Assembly (NCBI RefSeq): GCF_029581395.1 | Contig: NZ_CP121113.1 | Coordinates: 1,732,001-1,796,000, forward strand | DNA length: 64,000 nucleotides | Source of the DNA: Roseinatronobacter sp. S2 | Lineage (GTDB): Bacteria; Pseudomonadota; Alphaproteobacteria; Rhodobacterales; Rhodobacteraceae | Direction of reading: 5' to 3' | Part shown: one piece after another, positions 43,588 to 54,452 of the stretch | How the letters are laid out: each line of letters starts with the position of its first letter | Position numbering within the stretch: position 1 is the stretch's first letter | The notes under the pieces: model-generated | What the model saw: only the letters and a program-made list of their open reading frames with translations | Told to the model about the DNA's origin: nothing | Database searches by the model: none | Made by a program: the position numbers and the translations under genes

Positions 43588-45510
43588 TTACGCAGACGGT
43601 TCGGGTTCCATACCGTCCCCGCTTTCGTCGCCACGTTTGCGGCCACGCGTCTTGGGGATGGCCGCAACCGACGGGGTGCCGCTGCCGGGTGTGTCTGCAT
43701 CATCATCGCCGCGGTTCAAGGGTTCACCGCGCATGACGCGCGCGATTTCAGGCCCTGTCAGGGTCTCGTATTCCAGCAAGCCCTGCGCAAGGTTTTCCAG
43801 ATCATTGGCATGTTCGGTCAGGATTTTCTTGGCAGTGTCATAGCCTTCCTGAACCAGTTGCCGCACCTTGTCGTCGATCATCTTCTGGGTCATGCTGGAA
43901 TGGTTCGAACCACCCCCGTAAGCGCCCAGATAGCTTTGCTGTTCATTGGCGTAATCGACATACCCCAATTCAGGGTCGAAGCCGAATTGGGTGACCATGG
44001 CGCGCGCAATCTTGGTGACCTGCTGAATGTCGCTTGCCGCACCGGATGTGACCGCATCTTCCCCGAAAGTCAGTTCTTCAGCCACACGCCCACCCATCGC
44101 CATGGCGATCTTGGATTTGTATTTGCGATAGCTGACAGACAACTGATCGCGTTCGGGCAGCGACAGCACCAGACCCAGCGCGCGACCGCGCGGGATGATA
44201 GTTGCCTTGTGGATGGGGTCGTGTTCGGGCACATGCAGGCCCACGACCGCGTGACCGGCTTCGTGATAGGCGGTCAGTTTCTTCTCATCTTCGGACATGA
44301 CCATGGACCGGCGTTCGGCCCCCATCATGACCTTGTCCTTGGCCGACTCGAAGTCTTCCATGGTGACAAAGCGACGGTTTGAGCGCGCGCCCATCAATGC
44401 CGCTTCATTCACAAGGTTCGCCAGATCAGCACCCGAGAAGCCCGGTGTGCCGCGTGCGATGATGCGCAGATCCACATTCGGACCCAGCGGCACCTTGCGC
44501 GCATGCACGCCCAGGATACGCTCGCGCCCCTTGATGTCGGGGTTGGGCACCTGCACCTGACGGTCAAACCGGCCCGGACGCAGCAGCGCGGGGTCCAGCA
44601 CATCGGGGCGGTTGGTGGCCGCCACGATGATGATGCCCTCATTGGCTTCGAACCCGTCCATTTCGACCAGAAGCTGGTTCAGGGTCTGTTCGCGTTCGTC
44701 ATTGCCGCCGCCATAGCCCACGCCACGCGACCGGCCGACGGCGTCAATCTCGTCGATAAAGACAATGCAGGGGGCGTTTTTCTTGGCTTGCTCGAACATG
44801 TCACGCACACGGCTGGCACCGACACCCACGAACATTTCCACAAAATCGGACCCCGAAATCGTGAAGAAGGGCACGCCTGCTTCGCCTGCGATGGCGCGTG
44901 CAAGCAGCGTTTTACCGGTGCCGGGAGGGCCGACCAGAAGCGCGCCTTTGGGGATTTTGCCACCAAGGCGGCTGAATTTCTGGGGGTTGCGCAGAAACTC
45001 GACAATCTCTTCCAGCTCGTCCTTGGCTTCATCAATGCCCGCAACATCGTCAAATGTCACACGACCGCTTTTTTCGGTCAGCAGCTTGGCCTTGGATTTG
45101 CCAAACCCCATCGCGCCGCCTTTGCCACCGCCCTGCATGCGGTTCATGAAATAGATCCAGACGCCGATCAGCAGCAGGAATGGCAGCCACAGCATAAGCG
45201 TGGACAGGAAACCGGATTGCTGTTGGGGCCGTGCCTCGATGGGGATGCCCGCATCCAGCAGCCGATCAGTCAGGCCTGCGTCGTCTGGTCGCACGGTCGA
45301 ATATTGCTGGCCGTCACTGCCCACGAACACAATGCGTTCGCCATCAATGGTAACCCTGCTGACAGTGCCCGAATCGACCCGCTGGACGAAATCAGAATAA
45401 TTCACGCTGCGCGCTGATGATGTGCCCTGATTGTTGCTGAACATGTTGAAAAGCATGATCATCAACAAAAACAGCACGATCCAGAAAGCGAAATTCCGTG
45501 CGTTGCCCAC
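43588..45510 (-). CDS. ftsH: ATP-dependent zinc metalloprotease FtsH
   Basis: FtsH (640 residues) is a hexameric membrane protease that degrades unfolded membrane proteins and regulators such as sigma-32 and LpxC. Two membrane helices (residues 8-24 and 102-122) flank a periplasmic domain. Walker A is GPPGTGKT (194-201), Walker [10 protein letters not shown], and [12 protein letters not shown]. The zinc motif is HEAGH (416-420). The C-terminal tail is acidic and Gly/Asp-rich. The start follows AAAGGAGACGCCC. It ends the tol-pal-tilS-ftsH gene line. Confidence 0.97.
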   Translation of the reverse strand: MGNARNFAFWIVLFLLMIMLFNMFSNNQGTSSARSVNYSDFVQRVDSGTVSRVTIDGERIVFVGSDGQQYSTVRPDDAGLTDRLLDAGIPIEARPQQQSGFLSTLMLWLPFLLLIGVWIYFMNRMQGGGKGGAMGFGKSKAKLLTEKSGRVTFDDVAGIDEAKDELEEIVEFLRNPQKFSRLGGKIPKGALLVGPPGTGKTLLARAIAGEAGVPFFTISGSDFVEMFVGVGASRVRDMFEQAKKNAPCIVFIDEIDAVGRSRGVGYGGGNDEREQTLNQLLVEMDGFEANEGIIIVAATNRPDVLDPALLRPGRFDRQVQVPNPDIKGRERILGVHARKVPLGPNVDLRIIARGTPGFSGADLANLVNEAALMGARSNRRFVTMEDFESAKDKVMMGAERRSMVMSEDEKKLTAYHEAGHAVVGLHVPEHDPIHKATIIPRGRALGLVLSLPERDQLSVSYRKYKSKIAMAMGGRVAEELTFGEDAVTSGAASDIQQVTKIARAMVTQFGFDPELGYVDYANEQQSYLGAYGGGSNHSSMTQKMIDDKVRQLVQEGYDTAKKILTEHANDLENLAQGLLEYETLTGPEIARVMRGEPLNRGDDDADTPGSGTPSVAAIPKTRGRKRGDESGDGMEPEPSA

Positions 45511-45661
45511 GGGCGTCTCCTTTGGTTTCGATCAGGTGCGCGGCGTATAGTGCTGCCCGAAAGCGCAGTATCGCGCACCGTTCGTGGTGTTATCACGCAC
45601 AAAAGCGTGCTTCTTACCCTTGTTACATAGCGATCATAGTTCTGCAATCAATCTGCACGTA

Positions 45662-46936
45662 TCAAGAAATGCGCATGCGTGGCCAAATATGGTAAGATTC
45701 CGCCTGCCAGCCGCAATTTTGCATCGCCAAAGGGGCCGCTATAAGGGTTGTGCCCTGCCAGACTGCCGGACTGGCCAGAAGCGATGCATAAGGCACACGC
45801 CAGTCGCTGCGGGGGCGGCACTGGTTGGCCCCGTCCGGTCCCAGTGCGGCAATGTGCAGATCGTGCGCATTATCGGGCGGCGCAGACACGGGCTGAACGC
45901 GCCAGCGCCCGTCCCATGTCGCGCCAATCGGTGCGCGCAGGCGGGTAACGGCGCTGTATTCGCGCGTAACCCTAAGCGCGCCTTTGCTGCGCGACAATAC
46001 GCAGCCATGCAGTGTGGTGCGCGATGTGCTGTGCAGTGCCGCGTGCAAGGCGTCCAGACGCGGTCGGTATGCATTGCCTGATATTGCCTGAAGGGCGTGC
46101 GCTGCAAGTCGTGTGCGTGTGTCTTGTGGCAGAGCGTCCAGTTCCCGAGCATCAAAGATAAAATCGCCATGTTCCACGGTCAGGATTTTTGCGGCCTGCG
46201 CATCGGCCAGAAAATCCAGACTTGTGCGGGCCGCGCGCATGCGGTCTGCGGTTTGCCCAAGCCGCTTTGCATCCAGTCCCAACGGGGCGAGATAGTCCAG
46301 CGCCTGCCGTGCCTTGACCCTGTCAAAACTGGTATCGTGATTCGACGGATCGTCCACCCATGTTTCCCGCAATGCGCGCAAATAGGCGCGCAACTGTGCG
46401 CGGCCCATTCCCAGAAGCGGGCGCAGCCATGTAGTGCCTTGTGCGACATGGTGCGCAGCCATCCCCGACAACCCTTCGACACCTGATCCGCGCGCAAGGC
46501 GCATCAACAAGGTTTCGGCCTGATCATCGAGTGTGTGGCCAAGGGCAACGGCATCAAGTGCATGGGCCTGTGCCCATTGTGACAACAGCCGCTTGCGGGC
46601 CTCGCGCGCGTTATCTTGCAGGTTGCCATGCCTGTCCCAGCCCCGCCATTCAAGCGTTTGATGGGGCAGGCCAAGTCGGGTCGCGCAGCGGGCAACCATT
46701 GCAGCCTCGTCCGCGGCTTGCGGCCGCAGCCCGTGATCGACGGTTGCAACCAGCAGGGTCTTTTGGTGGCGCTGCGCCCAGTCCTGCGCCAGCCGCAGCA
46801 AGGCCATGGAATCCCCGCCGCCCGAAACCGCCACCCCAAGCCGCTGGATGGGGGCCCTGGTGCCTACCGCGTGCATCTGCGCGGCAAAACCAGCCCGAAG
46901 GGCGTCCACGTCAGTATGCGGCGTGCCTAGGGGCAT
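45662..46936 (-). CDS. tilS: tRNA(Ile)-lysidine synthase TilS
   Basis: TilS (424 residues) attaches lysine to C34 of tRNA-Ile(CAU), changing its reading from AUG to AUA. The PP-loop is VSGGGDSMALL (residues 37-47). VDHGLRPQAADEA, HTLDDQAETLLMRLARGSGV and RPLL(G)M complete the N-terminal catalytic domain. The C-terminal part is less conserved. Its start overlaps the cpoB stop by ten bases, so it is part of the tol-pal transcript. Confidence 0.93.
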   Translation of the reverse strand: MPLGTPHTDVDALRAGFAAQMHAVGTRAPIQRLGVAVSGGGDSMALLRLAQDWAQRHQKTLLVATVDHGLRPQAADEAAMVARCATRLGLPHQTLEWRGWDRHGNLQDNAREARKRLLSQWAQAHALDAVALGHTLDDQAETLLMRLARGSGVEGLSGMAAHHVAQGTTWLRPLLGMGRAQLRAYLRALRETWVDDPSNHDTSFDRVKARQALDYLAPLGLDAKRLGQTADRMRAARTSLDFLADAQAAKILTVEHGDFIFDARELDALPQDTRTRLAAHALQAISGNAYRPRLDALHAALHSTSRTTLHGCVLSRSKGALRVTREYSAVTRLRAPIGATWDGRWRVQPVSAPPDNAHDLHIAALGPDGANQCRPRSDWRVPYASLLASPAVWQGTTLIAAPLAMQNCGWQAESYHIWPRMRIS

Positions 46937-47772
46937 TCTTGGCGGCTATGGGCGTCGCGCGCATCCGGTGCCTGTGGTGCGTCGGGGAAGCGTGTGAACA
47001 GTTCCTCGAACATCACGCAGGCTTCGGCCTGCTGTCCCAACTGCGCCAGACTGTTGCCCAGTTCCAGCAGAGCATGAGGGGCATCAGGCCCTTCGGGATT
47101 GGCCAGATACAGGTTCAGCCATGTGCGTGCGGCATCGGATTCGGCGCCGGTGTCACGCTGCGCCTGTGCCAGCAACGCGCTGGCCTGTGCCGCAAGCGGG
47201 CTGCCCGGATAGGTTTCCAGAAAGACGGACAGGGCGGATTTTCCCGCGTCGGTGTCCCCGTCATCCAGCAACGCGCGCGCGGCATCAAAGGCGGATTGTT
47301 CGCCAGCGGCAAGCTGGGGGGCCTGCACGGGGTCACTGACCCCGCCACTGGTCGCGCCATTTTCACCGCCAAGCGGGGGCGTGGGTGGCAGGGCGGATGT
47401 ATCCCCGCCTTCCAGTTCGGTCAGGCGGAATTCCATATCCCCGATCCGGTTTGATGCATCATCAACAACGCTGCGAATGCGAAATTCCAATGCTTCGGCG
47501 CGCGCGGTCAGATTGGCCAGTTCTTCGCGGATGCGTTCCACCTGGTCAATCATGCTGCCGTCGAAACCTTGCGTTTGCGCGGCCCCGCCCGAACCTGACG
47601 ACAGGTTCGCCGCCAGATCTGCGACCAGCGCGCTGAGGGCGCTGATTTCACTGCGCAACTGGGCAAGGCTGTCGCCTTGCTCTGCCGTGGGTGCTGCCTC
47701 TTGTGCCAGTACCGGGGCCGAAACCGGCCCCAGCATCAGAATGGCGATGGTCGTGATCCGCAACAAACGCAT
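46927..47772 (-). CDS. cpoB: Cell division coordinator CpoB (YbgF)
   Basis: A 281-residue periplasmic protein. A signal peptide (about residues 1-23, ending VLA) is followed by a coiled coil (about 30-110, QLRSEISALSALVADLAANL), a linker, and C-terminal TPR repeats (about 160-275, AFDAARALLDDGDTDAGKSA and SALLAQAQRDTGAESDAART). CpoB links Tol-Pal constriction to peptidoglycan synthesis in E. coli. It lies four bases after pal, the standard position. Confidence 0.92.
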   Translation of the reverse strand: MRLLRITTIAILMLGPVSAPVLAQEAAPTAEQGDSLAQLRSEISALSALVADLAANLSSGSGGAAQTQGFDGSMIDQVERIREELANLTARAEALEFRIRSVVDDASNRIGDMEFRLTELEGGDTSALPPTPPLGGENGATSGGVSDPVQAPQLAAGEQSAFDAARALLDDGDTDAGKSALSVFLETYPGSPLAAQASALLAQAQRDTGAESDAARTWLNLYLANPEGPDAPHALLELGNSLAQLGQQAEACVMFEELFTRFPDAPQAPDARDAHSRQECP

Positions 47773-47776
47773 GATG

Positions 47777-48316
47777 TTACCCCGACAGACCGCCGGAAAT
47801 CACCGTGACCGAGCGGCGGTTGATATCCCAGCATCGTTGTGCGGCACAGGCTTCGACAGGGCGTTCCTTGCCATAGCTGACGGTGCGCATGCGTCCAGCG
47901 CTTACGCCCTGGCTGACCAGATATTGCAGAACGGCGTTTGCACGACGTTCCCCAAGAGCCACGTTATATTCACGCGTGCCGCGTTCATCGGCATGGCCTT
48001 CGACCACAATCGCATATTGCGCGTTCGCGTTCAGCCAGCGGGCCTGCGCGTTCAGTGTCTCGCGCCCTTCAGATGTCAGGCTGGAACTGTCCACGGTGAA
48101 GAATACGCGATCCCCGATGCGCTGGTTGAAATGCGCAATGGAACGGGGGTCATTGGGGTCGCCCAGCTCGCCCGTGCTGATGCCAGTGCCAAAGCCCCCT
48201 TCGCCGCCGAAGCCGTCAGCGCCCCCACCGCCGAACGTGTCGCCGGGGCGCGGGTTGTTGCAAGCTGCAAGCGCCAGCGCGCCCAGCAAAAGCAGTGTTT
48301 TGGTTGTCAGTGTCAT
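47777..48316 (-). CDS. pal: Peptidoglycan-associated lipoprotein Pal
   Basis: A 179-residue outer-membrane lipoprotein. The lipobox LALAAC places the lipidated Cys at residue 19. A glycine-rich linker follows, then an OmpA-C domain with DRVFFTVDSSSLTSEGRETL, VVEGHADERGTREYNVALGE and RRANAVLQYLVSQG, which binds diaminopimelate in peptidoglycan. The start at 48316 is taken because it begins a normal lipoprotein signal; the longer frame from 48346 is charged. It follows tolB. Confidence 0.96.
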   Translation of the reverse strand: MTLTTKTLLLLGALALAACNNPRPGDTFGGGGADGFGGEGGFGTGISTGELGDPNDPRSIAHFNQRIGDRVFFTVDSSSLTSEGRETLNAQARWLNANAQYAIVVEGHADERGTREYNVALGERRANAVLQYLVSQGVSAGRMRTVSYGKERPVEACAAQRCWDINRRSVTVISGGLSG

Positions 48317-48373
48317 GGGTCTATCCCTTGGTCTTGTTGATGTCATGTGTTGGTGGTGCAGGTGTGATCTTGA

Positions 48374-49699
48374 TCAGGGGCGCAACGGTCCCCAGGCAGG
48401 GTCAGATGCGGCGCCTTGTGTTGTCACCCGTCGCAGATTTCGCCCTGTAATATCAACCGAATATATGGACGGGTCACCGCCTTGTGCTTCGCGGGTGAAC
48501 ATAACGACGCGGCCATTGGGTGCCCATGTCGGCCCTTCGTCAAGGAACGACGCCGTAAGCAGCCGTTCTTCCGACCCGTCCGTGCGCATGACCCCGATAT
48601 GAAACCGGCCCGCATTCGATTTGGTGAAGGCGATCAGGTCGCCGCGCGGGGACCAGACAGGCGTTGAATACCGCCCTTGACCAAAGCTGATGCGCCGGGC
48701 TTCGCCGCCGCCTGCTGGCATGATATAAATCTGGCTGGTGCCGGAACGGTCGGACTCAAACGTGATGAAGCGACCGTCAGGCGAAAAGCTGGGTGCGGTG
48801 GCGATTGATGGCGAATTGGTAAGCTGGGTTTGCTGGCCATTGCGCAAGTCCATCCGGTACAGGTCCGTATTCCCGCCGCGCGCCAGTGAATAGACCAGCG
48901 ACTGCCCGTCGGGTGCGAAACGTGGCGAAAAGGTCATCGCACCGGGTTGGTCACCGACCATCTGACGCTGACCGCTGGACAGGTTCAGCAACACAATGCG
49001 CGGGCTGCCCGAATCGTAGCTGGTATACACAACACGGTCGCCCGTGGGTGACATGCGCGGCGCAATCACCAACGCGCGCCCGTCCGACAGGTATTCAGTA
49101 TTCTCGCCGTCCTGATCCATGATCGCCAGCCGTTTGTTGCGGTTGTCGCGTGGACCGGTTTCGGCCACGAACACAACGCGGCTGTCGAAATAGCCATCCT
49201 CGCCGGTGATGCGGCTATAGACCGCATCAGAGACTTTGTGCCCCATCCGCCGCCAGTCATCGACTGTGCCTGCGAATTGCAGCCCCTGACCCAGTTGCTG
49301 GCCGGACACCACATCATAGACGCGGAATTTCACATTCATACGGTTGCCGGATACCGACACCGCGCCGGTGATCAGCGCCTGAACATTGACCGCGCGCCAA
49401 TCGGCAAACCCTATGCCCGCATCAAAACTGGTGATCCGCGCAATGTGGGCATTGGGGGGCACTTCGCGGAACAATCCGGTGCCGGTCAGGTTGGCAACCA
49501 CCACGCGTGCCAGCGCATCGGTATAGCGCGCCCCGCCGCTATCCTCGGCCACGAAGGCGGGAACGGCAATCGGCATCGGGTCGATCACGCCTTCGGTGAT
49601 CTGAAGTCGCAAGGGCTGCGCTTGCGCGGGGGCCGGGGCCACGAACATTGTCATGCATGTCAGGGCAAGCAGGGGCAGAATCTGGAAAATCCGTTTCAT
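48374..49699 (-). CDS. tolB: Tol-Pal system protein TolB
   Basis: TolB (441 residues) is a periplasmic beta-propeller that binds Pal. A signal peptide (about residues 1-27, ending AQA) is followed by the N-terminal domain [20 protein letters not shown] and a six-bladed propeller with repeated patterns such as [20 protein letters not shown] and [19 protein letters not shown]. The length is standard. The start overlaps the tolA-like stop by four bases. Confidence 0.97.
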   Translation of the reverse strand: MKRIFQILPLLALTCMTMFVAPAPAQAQPLRLQITEGVIDPMPIAVPAFVAEDSGGARYTDALARVVVANLTGTGLFREVPPNAHIARITSFDAGIGFADWRAVNVQALITGAVSVSGNRMNVKFRVYDVVSGQQLGQGLQFAGTVDDWRRMGHKVSDAVYSRITGEDGYFDSRVVFVAETGPRDNRNKRLAIMDQDGENTEYLSDGRALVIAPRMSPTGDRVVYTSYDSGSPRIVLLNLSSGQRQMVGDQPGAMTFSPRFAPDGQSLVYSLARGGNTDLYRMDLRNGQQTQLTNSPSIATAPSFSPDGRFITFESDRSGTSQIYIMPAGGGEARRISFGQGRYSTPVWSPRGDLIAFTKSNAGRFHIGVMRTDGSEERLLTASFLDEGPTWAPNGRVVMFTREAQGGDPSIYSVDITGRNLRRVTTQGAASDPAWGPLRP

Positions 49700-50922
49700 C
49701 TGAGTCTCATGCCTTCGGGGTTGAATGTAATCTCTATATCACGCCACGCGTCATATTGCTCGGGGGGAAGGCCATATCCGTCCCCTGCACAGCGAATGAT
49801 TGCGCGGCGCGCCACTTCGAATGCCTGATTGACCGCCGCTTCCGACCCGCCAGATGCGCCCACGACGCGAATCGTGCCCTGTTCGGGCATGGCAGACGGG
49901 GTCATCGAAAAGCCGACTGTCACGGTGACTTGCAGCGCTTCGGTCGACAGCGACACAATATTCCAGCATTGCTGGATTGCCAGACGCAGCGCATCGGCCT
50001 GACTGGCCGACAGGCCGGCACTGACGGGGGCTGACGGTGCGGCGCTTTCGGCCAGGGCGGCCGCCAGCGCATCATTGATGGCATCCGCAGGCGCGTCTGC
50101 GGGTTCGGGGTCGGGTTGTGGTGTCGGCGTTGGTGTAGGTGTCGGTTCGGGCGTGGGGTCGGGTGCCGCGGCTGTTTGCGCGGGTTCCGGTTCCGGCGCG
50201 GGCGTCGGGCGGTCGGGCCGCGGGCGCGGGCGCTGGCTGATGTTGGGGGCCGCTGCCGCGCGTTCGGTCGAACTGTCGTCGGTTTCGGTCGCTTCGGTCA
50301 CGATTTCGGTCGTGGCTTCGGGCGGCGCGGTTTCCGGCTGCTCTTCTACCGGCGCGGATTGTTCGTCACCCGGATCGGGTGTTGTTGCCGGTTGCGCGGC
50401 CAGATCTGTCTGCGCGTCCTCGGGCGGGGCTTCGGTGGGGGCAGGGGCCACGCGGTCCACAGGACGCGGGCGCGGGCGCTGACTGGCCCCCGGTGTGGTT
50501 TGTGGCGAAAAGATCACCCCTGTTGACGGTGCGGCAGGTTCCGGTTCGGGTTGGGGGGCCGGTTCTGGTGTCGGTGTCGGTTCTGGTGTCGGTGGCGGCG
50601 GTGTTGGTTCCGGTGCGGGTTCGGGTGTGGGTTGCGGTGTAATCGGTTCGGGTGCCGAAATTTCTGGCTCCGGTGCGGGGGCTGGCTGCGGTTCGGGTTC
50701 GGGTTCCGGCGCAGGTGGTGGCGGGGCACTTGCGGGCGCGGACAGTGCCGCGAATTCTTCTGATGAAATCAGCGCAACATCGGTCACCGGAATGCTGGAC
50801 GCAGTGTCGGGGGCCTGAAACAGGTCGAACAGCATAACCCACGCGATCAGCGCAATATGTGCCCCGCCCGAGACTTTCTGCCCCGTGTCCAACCGTGATA
50901 TGATGTCAACAGCGACTGCCAT
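49696..50922 (-). CDS. tolA: TolA-like cell envelope protein with a long Pro/Glu-rich region
   Basis: The protein has 408 residues with an N-terminal membrane helix ([15 protein letters not shown], about residues 22-36). A long low-complexity stretch (about 65-300), dense in Pro, Glu, Ala and Thr with repeats such as [16 protein letters not shown], spans the periplasm. The C-terminal domain (about 315-408) shows [29 protein letters not shown] and [20 protein letters not shown], which is TolA/TonB-like. E. coli TolA uses an Ala/Lys-rich helix instead, so the central region differs in kind. Position between tolR and tolB supports the call. Confidence 0.85.
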   Translation of the reverse strand: MAVAVDIISRLDTGQKVSGGAHIALIAWVMLFDLFQAPDTASSIPVTDVALISSEEFAALSAPASAPPPPAPEPEPEPQPAPAPEPEISAPEPITPQPTPEPAPEPTPPPPTPEPTPTPEPAPQPEPEPAAPSTGVIFSPQTTPGASQRPRPRPVDRVAPAPTEAPPEDAQTDLAAQPATTPDPGDEQSAPVEEQPETAPPEATTEIVTEATETDDSSTERAAAAPNISQRPRPRPDRPTPAPEPEPAQTAAAPDPTPEPTPTPTPTPQPDPEPADAPADAINDALAAALAESAAPSAPVSAGLSASQADALRLAIQQCWNIVSLSTEALQVTVTVGFSMTPSAMPEQGTIRVVGASGGSEAAVNQAFEVARRAIIRCAGDGYGLPPEQYDAWRDIEITFNPEGMRLR

Positions 50923-50943
50923 GTGCCAGACCGGCTTTCTACA

Positions 50944-51414
50944 TCAGTTAGGCTGCCCGTCGAAGCGCGGGCCGCCTTGTTCGGTCACCAGACCGATATT
51001 GTTGAATCCCCCCGAATTCAGCGCGCCCATCACCTGAACGACACGTTCATAGGGAATGGACCCGTCCGCACGCAGATACACGCGGTTGTCACGCCGTTCG
51101 GCGGCAATCGCACGCAGTTGCGGGATCAGGTCATTCAGGCTGACCTCGGATGACATGATCATCACCGTCCCATCGGTGCTAAGGGTGACTGACAGCGGCT
51201 CTTCCTGTTCGGCAGGCAAGGCGCCCGCCGATGTGCGCGGCAATTCCACCGGCACGCCGACAGTCAGCATGGGTGCAGCGACCATGAAGATGATCAGCAA
51301 CACCAGCATCACATCCACAAAGGGGGTGACGTTGATTTCGGACATGCGCGCGGCCCCGCCGCGGCGTCTGCGCCGCCCCGTCCCGCCGCCTTTTTTCAGA
51401 AACTGCGCACCCAT
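50944..51414 (-). CDS. tolR: Tol-Pal system protein TolR
   Basis: A 156-residue ExbD/TolR protein with one membrane helix (VTPFVDVMLVLLIIFMVAAP) holding the conserved ion-path Asp. The periplasmic domain includes DGTVMIMSSEVSLNDLIPQL and YLRADGSIPYERVVQVMGAL. It has a basic, glycine-rich N terminus (GGGTGRRRRRGGAARM). It works with TolQ to use the proton motive force on TolA. It is three bases downstream of tolQ. Confidence 0.95.
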   Translation of the reverse strand: MGAQFLKKGGGTGRRRRRGGAARMSEINVTPFVDVMLVLLIIFMVAAPMLTVGVPVELPRTSAGALPAEQEEPLSVTLSTDGTVMIMSSEVSLNDLIPQLRAIAAERRDNRVYLRADGSIPYERVVQVMGALNSGGFNNIGLVTEQGGPRFDGQPN

Positions 51415-51417
51415 GGA

Positions 51418-52116
51418 TCAGGCTGCGTCCATCTGGCGCGACAGGATGGTGTTGAACTCGTCCGCGAAGGCTTCATATCCCGAAATAATCTCGTCTGAAT
51501 CATCGGTCAGTTTGTTGTAGAAGATCGTTGCGGGAATAGCGGCCAGCAGGCCTAGCCCTGTGGCCAGAAGTGCTTCGGCAATGCCGGGGGCGACAACGGC
51601 CAGATTGGTGGATTGCGCCAGCGCGATTTCCTCAAACGCGTGCTTGATCCCCCAGACCGTTCCAAACAACCCGATAAAGGGCGACGCCGACCCGACAGAG
51701 GCCAGAAAGGTAAGTCCCTGGGTCAGTTCGCGCGATTCCTTGCTGATGGCCACATCCATGGAACGGTCGATGCGCGCCACAGCGCCGGGAATAAGCGCCC
51801 CGTCCGCACGGTGCGAACGGCGCCATTCGGTCATCCCTGACGCGAACACCCGTTGCGGTGACGTGGCGGGTGCAGGGCCGATCTGGTCATACAGTTCGTC
51901 CAGCGGTTCACCCGACCAGAATGCGGCTTCAAATTCTTCGGCTTCCGCACGGGCACGCCGGTAGCGGATATGCTTTTGCACGATGATGCCCCATGACCAG
52001 AAAGAGGCAAGGATCAGGCTGATCATCACCAGTTGCACGGTCAGGGTGGCGCGGGCAAATAACGCAACCAGAGAAAAGTCGATCTCTTGCGTCACGCTCA
52101 GAGTTTGTGGGTCCAT
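51418..52116 (-). CDS. tolQ: Tol-Pal system protein TolQ
   Basis: TolQ (232 residues) has three membrane helices: one near residues 15-40 (LTVQLVMISLILASFWSWGI) and two toward the C terminus (TFLASVGSASPFIGLFGTVW and GIAEALLATGLGLLAAIPAT). The latter carry the MotA/ExbB motif. The start at 52116 is preferred; the in-frame ATG at 52167 lies in a charged stretch. The 100-base gap to ybgC probably holds the tolQ promoter. Confidence 0.95.
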   Translation of the reverse strand: MDPQTLSVTQEIDFSLVALFARATLTVQLVMISLILASFWSWGIIVQKHIRYRRARAEAEEFEAAFWSGEPLDELYDQIGPAPATSPQRVFASGMTEWRRSHRADGALIPGAVARIDRSMDVAISKESRELTQGLTFLASVGSASPFIGLFGTVWGIKHAFEEIALAQSTNLAVVAPGIAEALLATGLGLLAAIPATIFYNKLTDDSDEIISGYEAFADEFNTILSRQMDAA

Positions 52117-52219
52117 GGTCTGCTCACTCAAAATGCGCCGCTTCTCGGGCGGCTTGCTTTGACGCAAAGCATACAGGAATAAAAGCGCCTTACCAACACA
52201 AGCGCGTTATACCTTGGGT

Positions 52220-52624
52220 TTAATTTGTAACATTTTCGCCCAAATGGGCAAGCAACCGCGCAGGAAGCGGCTGCGGGCGGCCTGTATCGGCCAGACACAC
52301 CAGCGTGACCTGTGCTTCAAACAGCAATTTGGCGTCGCGCAGCACGCATTGGCGCAACTCCAGCCGCGCGCCGGAATGCGACACATAGGCTGTCGTGACA
52401 TCCAGCATATCATCGAAACGGGCAGGGGCGCGGTAATCGGCCACCACGCGGCGCACGGCGAACACACCGCCGCCATCGGCCTTCAGTTTCGCCTGATCGA
52501 TACCCAGATCACGCACCCATTCCGACCGGGCGCGTTCAATGAATTTCAGGTAATTCGCGTAATAGACAATGCCCGCTAGGTCAGTGTCTTCATAATAGAC
52601 GCGAAGGCGGAATGAATGCGGCAT
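52220..52624 (-). CDS. ybgC: Acyl-CoA thioesterase YbgC
   Basis: A 134-residue hotdog-fold thioesterase. YYEDTDLAGIVYYANYLKFI followed by ERARSEWVRDLG is the YbgC signature, including the catalytic Asp. RDAKLLFEAQVTLVCLADTG is the back strand. YbgC is regularly encoded in front of tolQ and is associated with acyl-ACP or phospholipid turnover near the envelope. Confidence 0.93.
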   Translation of the reverse strand: MPHSFRLRVYYEDTDLAGIVYYANYLKFIERARSEWVRDLGIDQAKLKADGGGVFAVRRVVADYRAPARFDDMLDVTTAYVSHSGARLELRQCVLRDAKLLFEAQVTLVCLADTGRPQPLPARLLAHLGENVTN

Positions 52625-52642
52625 TTTCCCTGCCTGTTGCGG

Positions 52643-53311
52643 TTAGCTTGCGGCCCAGTCGCGGGGGGCGCGCAAGAACCCCTCGACCGCATCAAGGGTT
52701 TCGGTGTCGAAATCGCCCCCGCGACGCGCTTCTGCCAGAACATCCCACCATGTGCACAGGTAGTGCAGTTTGACGCCATGTTCGGCCAGCCGGGGTTCGG
52801 TTTCGGGGAAGATGCCGTAATAGAAAATCACCGCCGTATGCGCACATTCTGCGCCTGTGTCGCGGATGGCGTCCACGAAACTAAGCTTTGATCCGCCATC
52901 GGTTGTCAGGTCTTCTACCAGCAGCACGCGCTGCCCTTCGGACATGGCCCCTTCAATGCGGGCGTTGCGCCCGTAGCCCTTGGGCTTCTTGCGCACATAG
53001 GTCATGGGCAGCGCCATGCGTTCGGCCACAAGTGCTGCAAAGGGAATGCCCGCCGTTTCGCCGCCTGCGATGTTGTCAAATGCCTCAAGTCCTGCATCTT
53101 CCAACACACGGCAGGTCAGAAAATCCATCAGCGCGCTGCGAATGCGCGCAAAGCTGATCAGCTTGCGGCAGTCAATATAGGTGGGCGCCTGCAATCCGCT
53201 GGCAAATGTGAAGGGTTCGCGCGCATTGAAATGCACGGCCTTGATGTCCAGCAGCATGCGTGCGGTCAGGCGGGCAACAGTCTGGCGGTCGGGAAAACTG
53301 GAAGGGATCAT
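52643..53311 (-). CDS. pyrE: Orotate phosphoribosyltransferase
   Basis: PyrE (222 residues) joins orotate to PRPP to give orotidine 5'-phosphate in pyrimidine synthesis. The PRPP-binding loop [14 protein letters not shown] is plain, with [20 protein letters not shown] and [20 protein letters not shown] before it. The start at 53311 follows AAGGGATC-type bases (GGAAGGGATC). The pyrC gene lies nine bases upstream, so the pair is an operon. Confidence 0.96.
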   Translation of the reverse strand: MIPSSFPDRQTVARLTARMLLDIKAVHFNAREPFTFASGLQAPTYIDCRKLISFARIRSALMDFLTCRVLEDAGLEAFDNIAGGETAGIPFAALVAERMALPMTYVRKKPKGYGRNARIEGAMSEGQRVLLVEDLTTDGGSKLSFVDAIRDTGAECAHTAVIFYYGIFPETEPRLAEHGVKLHYLCTWWDVLAEARRGGDFDTETLDAVEGFLRAPRDWAAS

Positions 53312-53320
53312 ATGCGTGCC

Positions 53321-54358
53321 TTATTCTGCGACCCGCCAGAACAGCGGGAAACCGGGGTCAAAGACCGTGACCGGCCCGGTGCCGGTGTCGATCCTGGCGG
53401 GATAGGTGACGGGGGTATCGCCGCGTTCCAGCGTCAATGTGCTGTCATTGACGGGCAGGCCGTAGAATGCCGGACCATTGCGCGAGGCGAACCCTTCAAG
53501 CTTGTCCAATGCGCCCGCATCTTCAAACACATGGGCCAGAATGGACATTGTGTTTGTCGCCGTAAAACAGCCCGCGCAGCCGCAGGCGGATTCTTTGGCG
53601 TCATCCGTGTGGGGGGCGCTGTCAGTGCCAAGGAAAAACCGCGCATCGCCAGACGTGGCAGCCCCCACCAGTGCCAGCCGGTGGCTTTCGCGTTTGGCCA
53701 CGGGCAGGCAATAGTAATGCGGCTTGATCCCGCCCACCAGAATATGATTGCGGTTGATCACCAGATGATGGGTCGTGATTGTAGCCCCCAGATTTTCCGG
53801 CTGGCTTTGGACATAGGCCACAGCATTGGCGGTGGTGATATGCTCCATCACGACACGCAGTTCAGGCGTTGCGCGGCGGATCGGGTCCAGCACACGGTCG
53901 ATGAACACGGCTTCGCGGTCGAAAATGTCAATTGCGGGGTCGGTCACCTCGCCATGTGTCAGCAGGGGAATGCCCGCCTGCGCCATGGCGTCCAGCACAG
54001 GGCGCACGCGGTCGAAATTCTGCACGCCCGATGCCGAATTCGTGGTGGCGCCCGCAGGATACAGCTTGACCGCCGTGATGATGCCTGCCGCATGGGCGGC
54101 AACCACATCTGCGGGGTCCGTCTGCTCGGTCAGGTATAAGGTCATCAGCGGGGTGAAGCTGCTGCCCGTCACGGTGTTGATGCGCGTCCGGTAGGCGCTG
54201 GCCTGCGCGCCGGTCACCACCGGCGGCACCAGATTGGGCATGATGATAGCGCGCGCAAAATGGCGGGCGGTTTCAGGGGCCACGGCCTGCATCATCGCGC
54301 CATCGCGCAAATGCAGATGCCAGTCATCGGGGCGGGGTATGGTCAGGGTCTGCTGCAT
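53321..54358 (-). CDS. pyrC: Dihydroorotase
   Basis: A 345-residue amidohydrolase that cyclises carbamoyl aspartate. The first metal ligands are His14 and His16 in [23 protein letters not shown] contains the carbamylated Lys of the bimetallic site. [28 protein letters not shown] and [16 protein letters not shown] complete the type I (E. coli PyrC-like) pattern. It pairs with pyrE. Confidence 0.96.
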   Translation of the reverse strand: MQQTLTIPRPDDWHLHLRDGAMMQAVAPETARHFARAIIMPNLVPPVVTGAQASAYRTRINTVTGSSFTPLMTLYLTEQTDPADVVAAHAAGIITAVKLYPAGATTNSASGVQNFDRVRPVLDAMAQAGIPLLTHGEVTDPAIDIFDREAVFIDRVLDPIRRATPELRVVMEHITTANAVAYVQSQPENLGATITTHHLVINRNHILVGGIKPHYYCLPVAKRESHRLALVGAATSGDARFFLGTDSAPHTDDAKESACGCAGCFTATNTMSILAHVFEDAGALDKLEGFASRNGPAFYGLPVNDSTLTLERGDTPVTYPARIDTGTGPVTVFDPGFPLFWRVAE

Positions 54359-54452
54359 GCATGTTCCCTAGCCAAAACCCGCAGCCAGTTCCAGCCCGAA
54401 TGCGCAGGTCAGTGCGGGATTTTGCGGGGCTGCGGAATTGGCAGGCAGGCCG

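Noticed and set aside
44503..45417. 304-codon plus-strand frame opposite ftsH
   Set aside because: It lies wholly inside ftsH with no ribosome site and no domain.
50075..50842. Several Gly/Val- or Pro/Thr-rich frames opposite and out of frame with tolA
   Set aside because: They are by-products of the repetitive Pro/Glu codons of the tolA-like gene.
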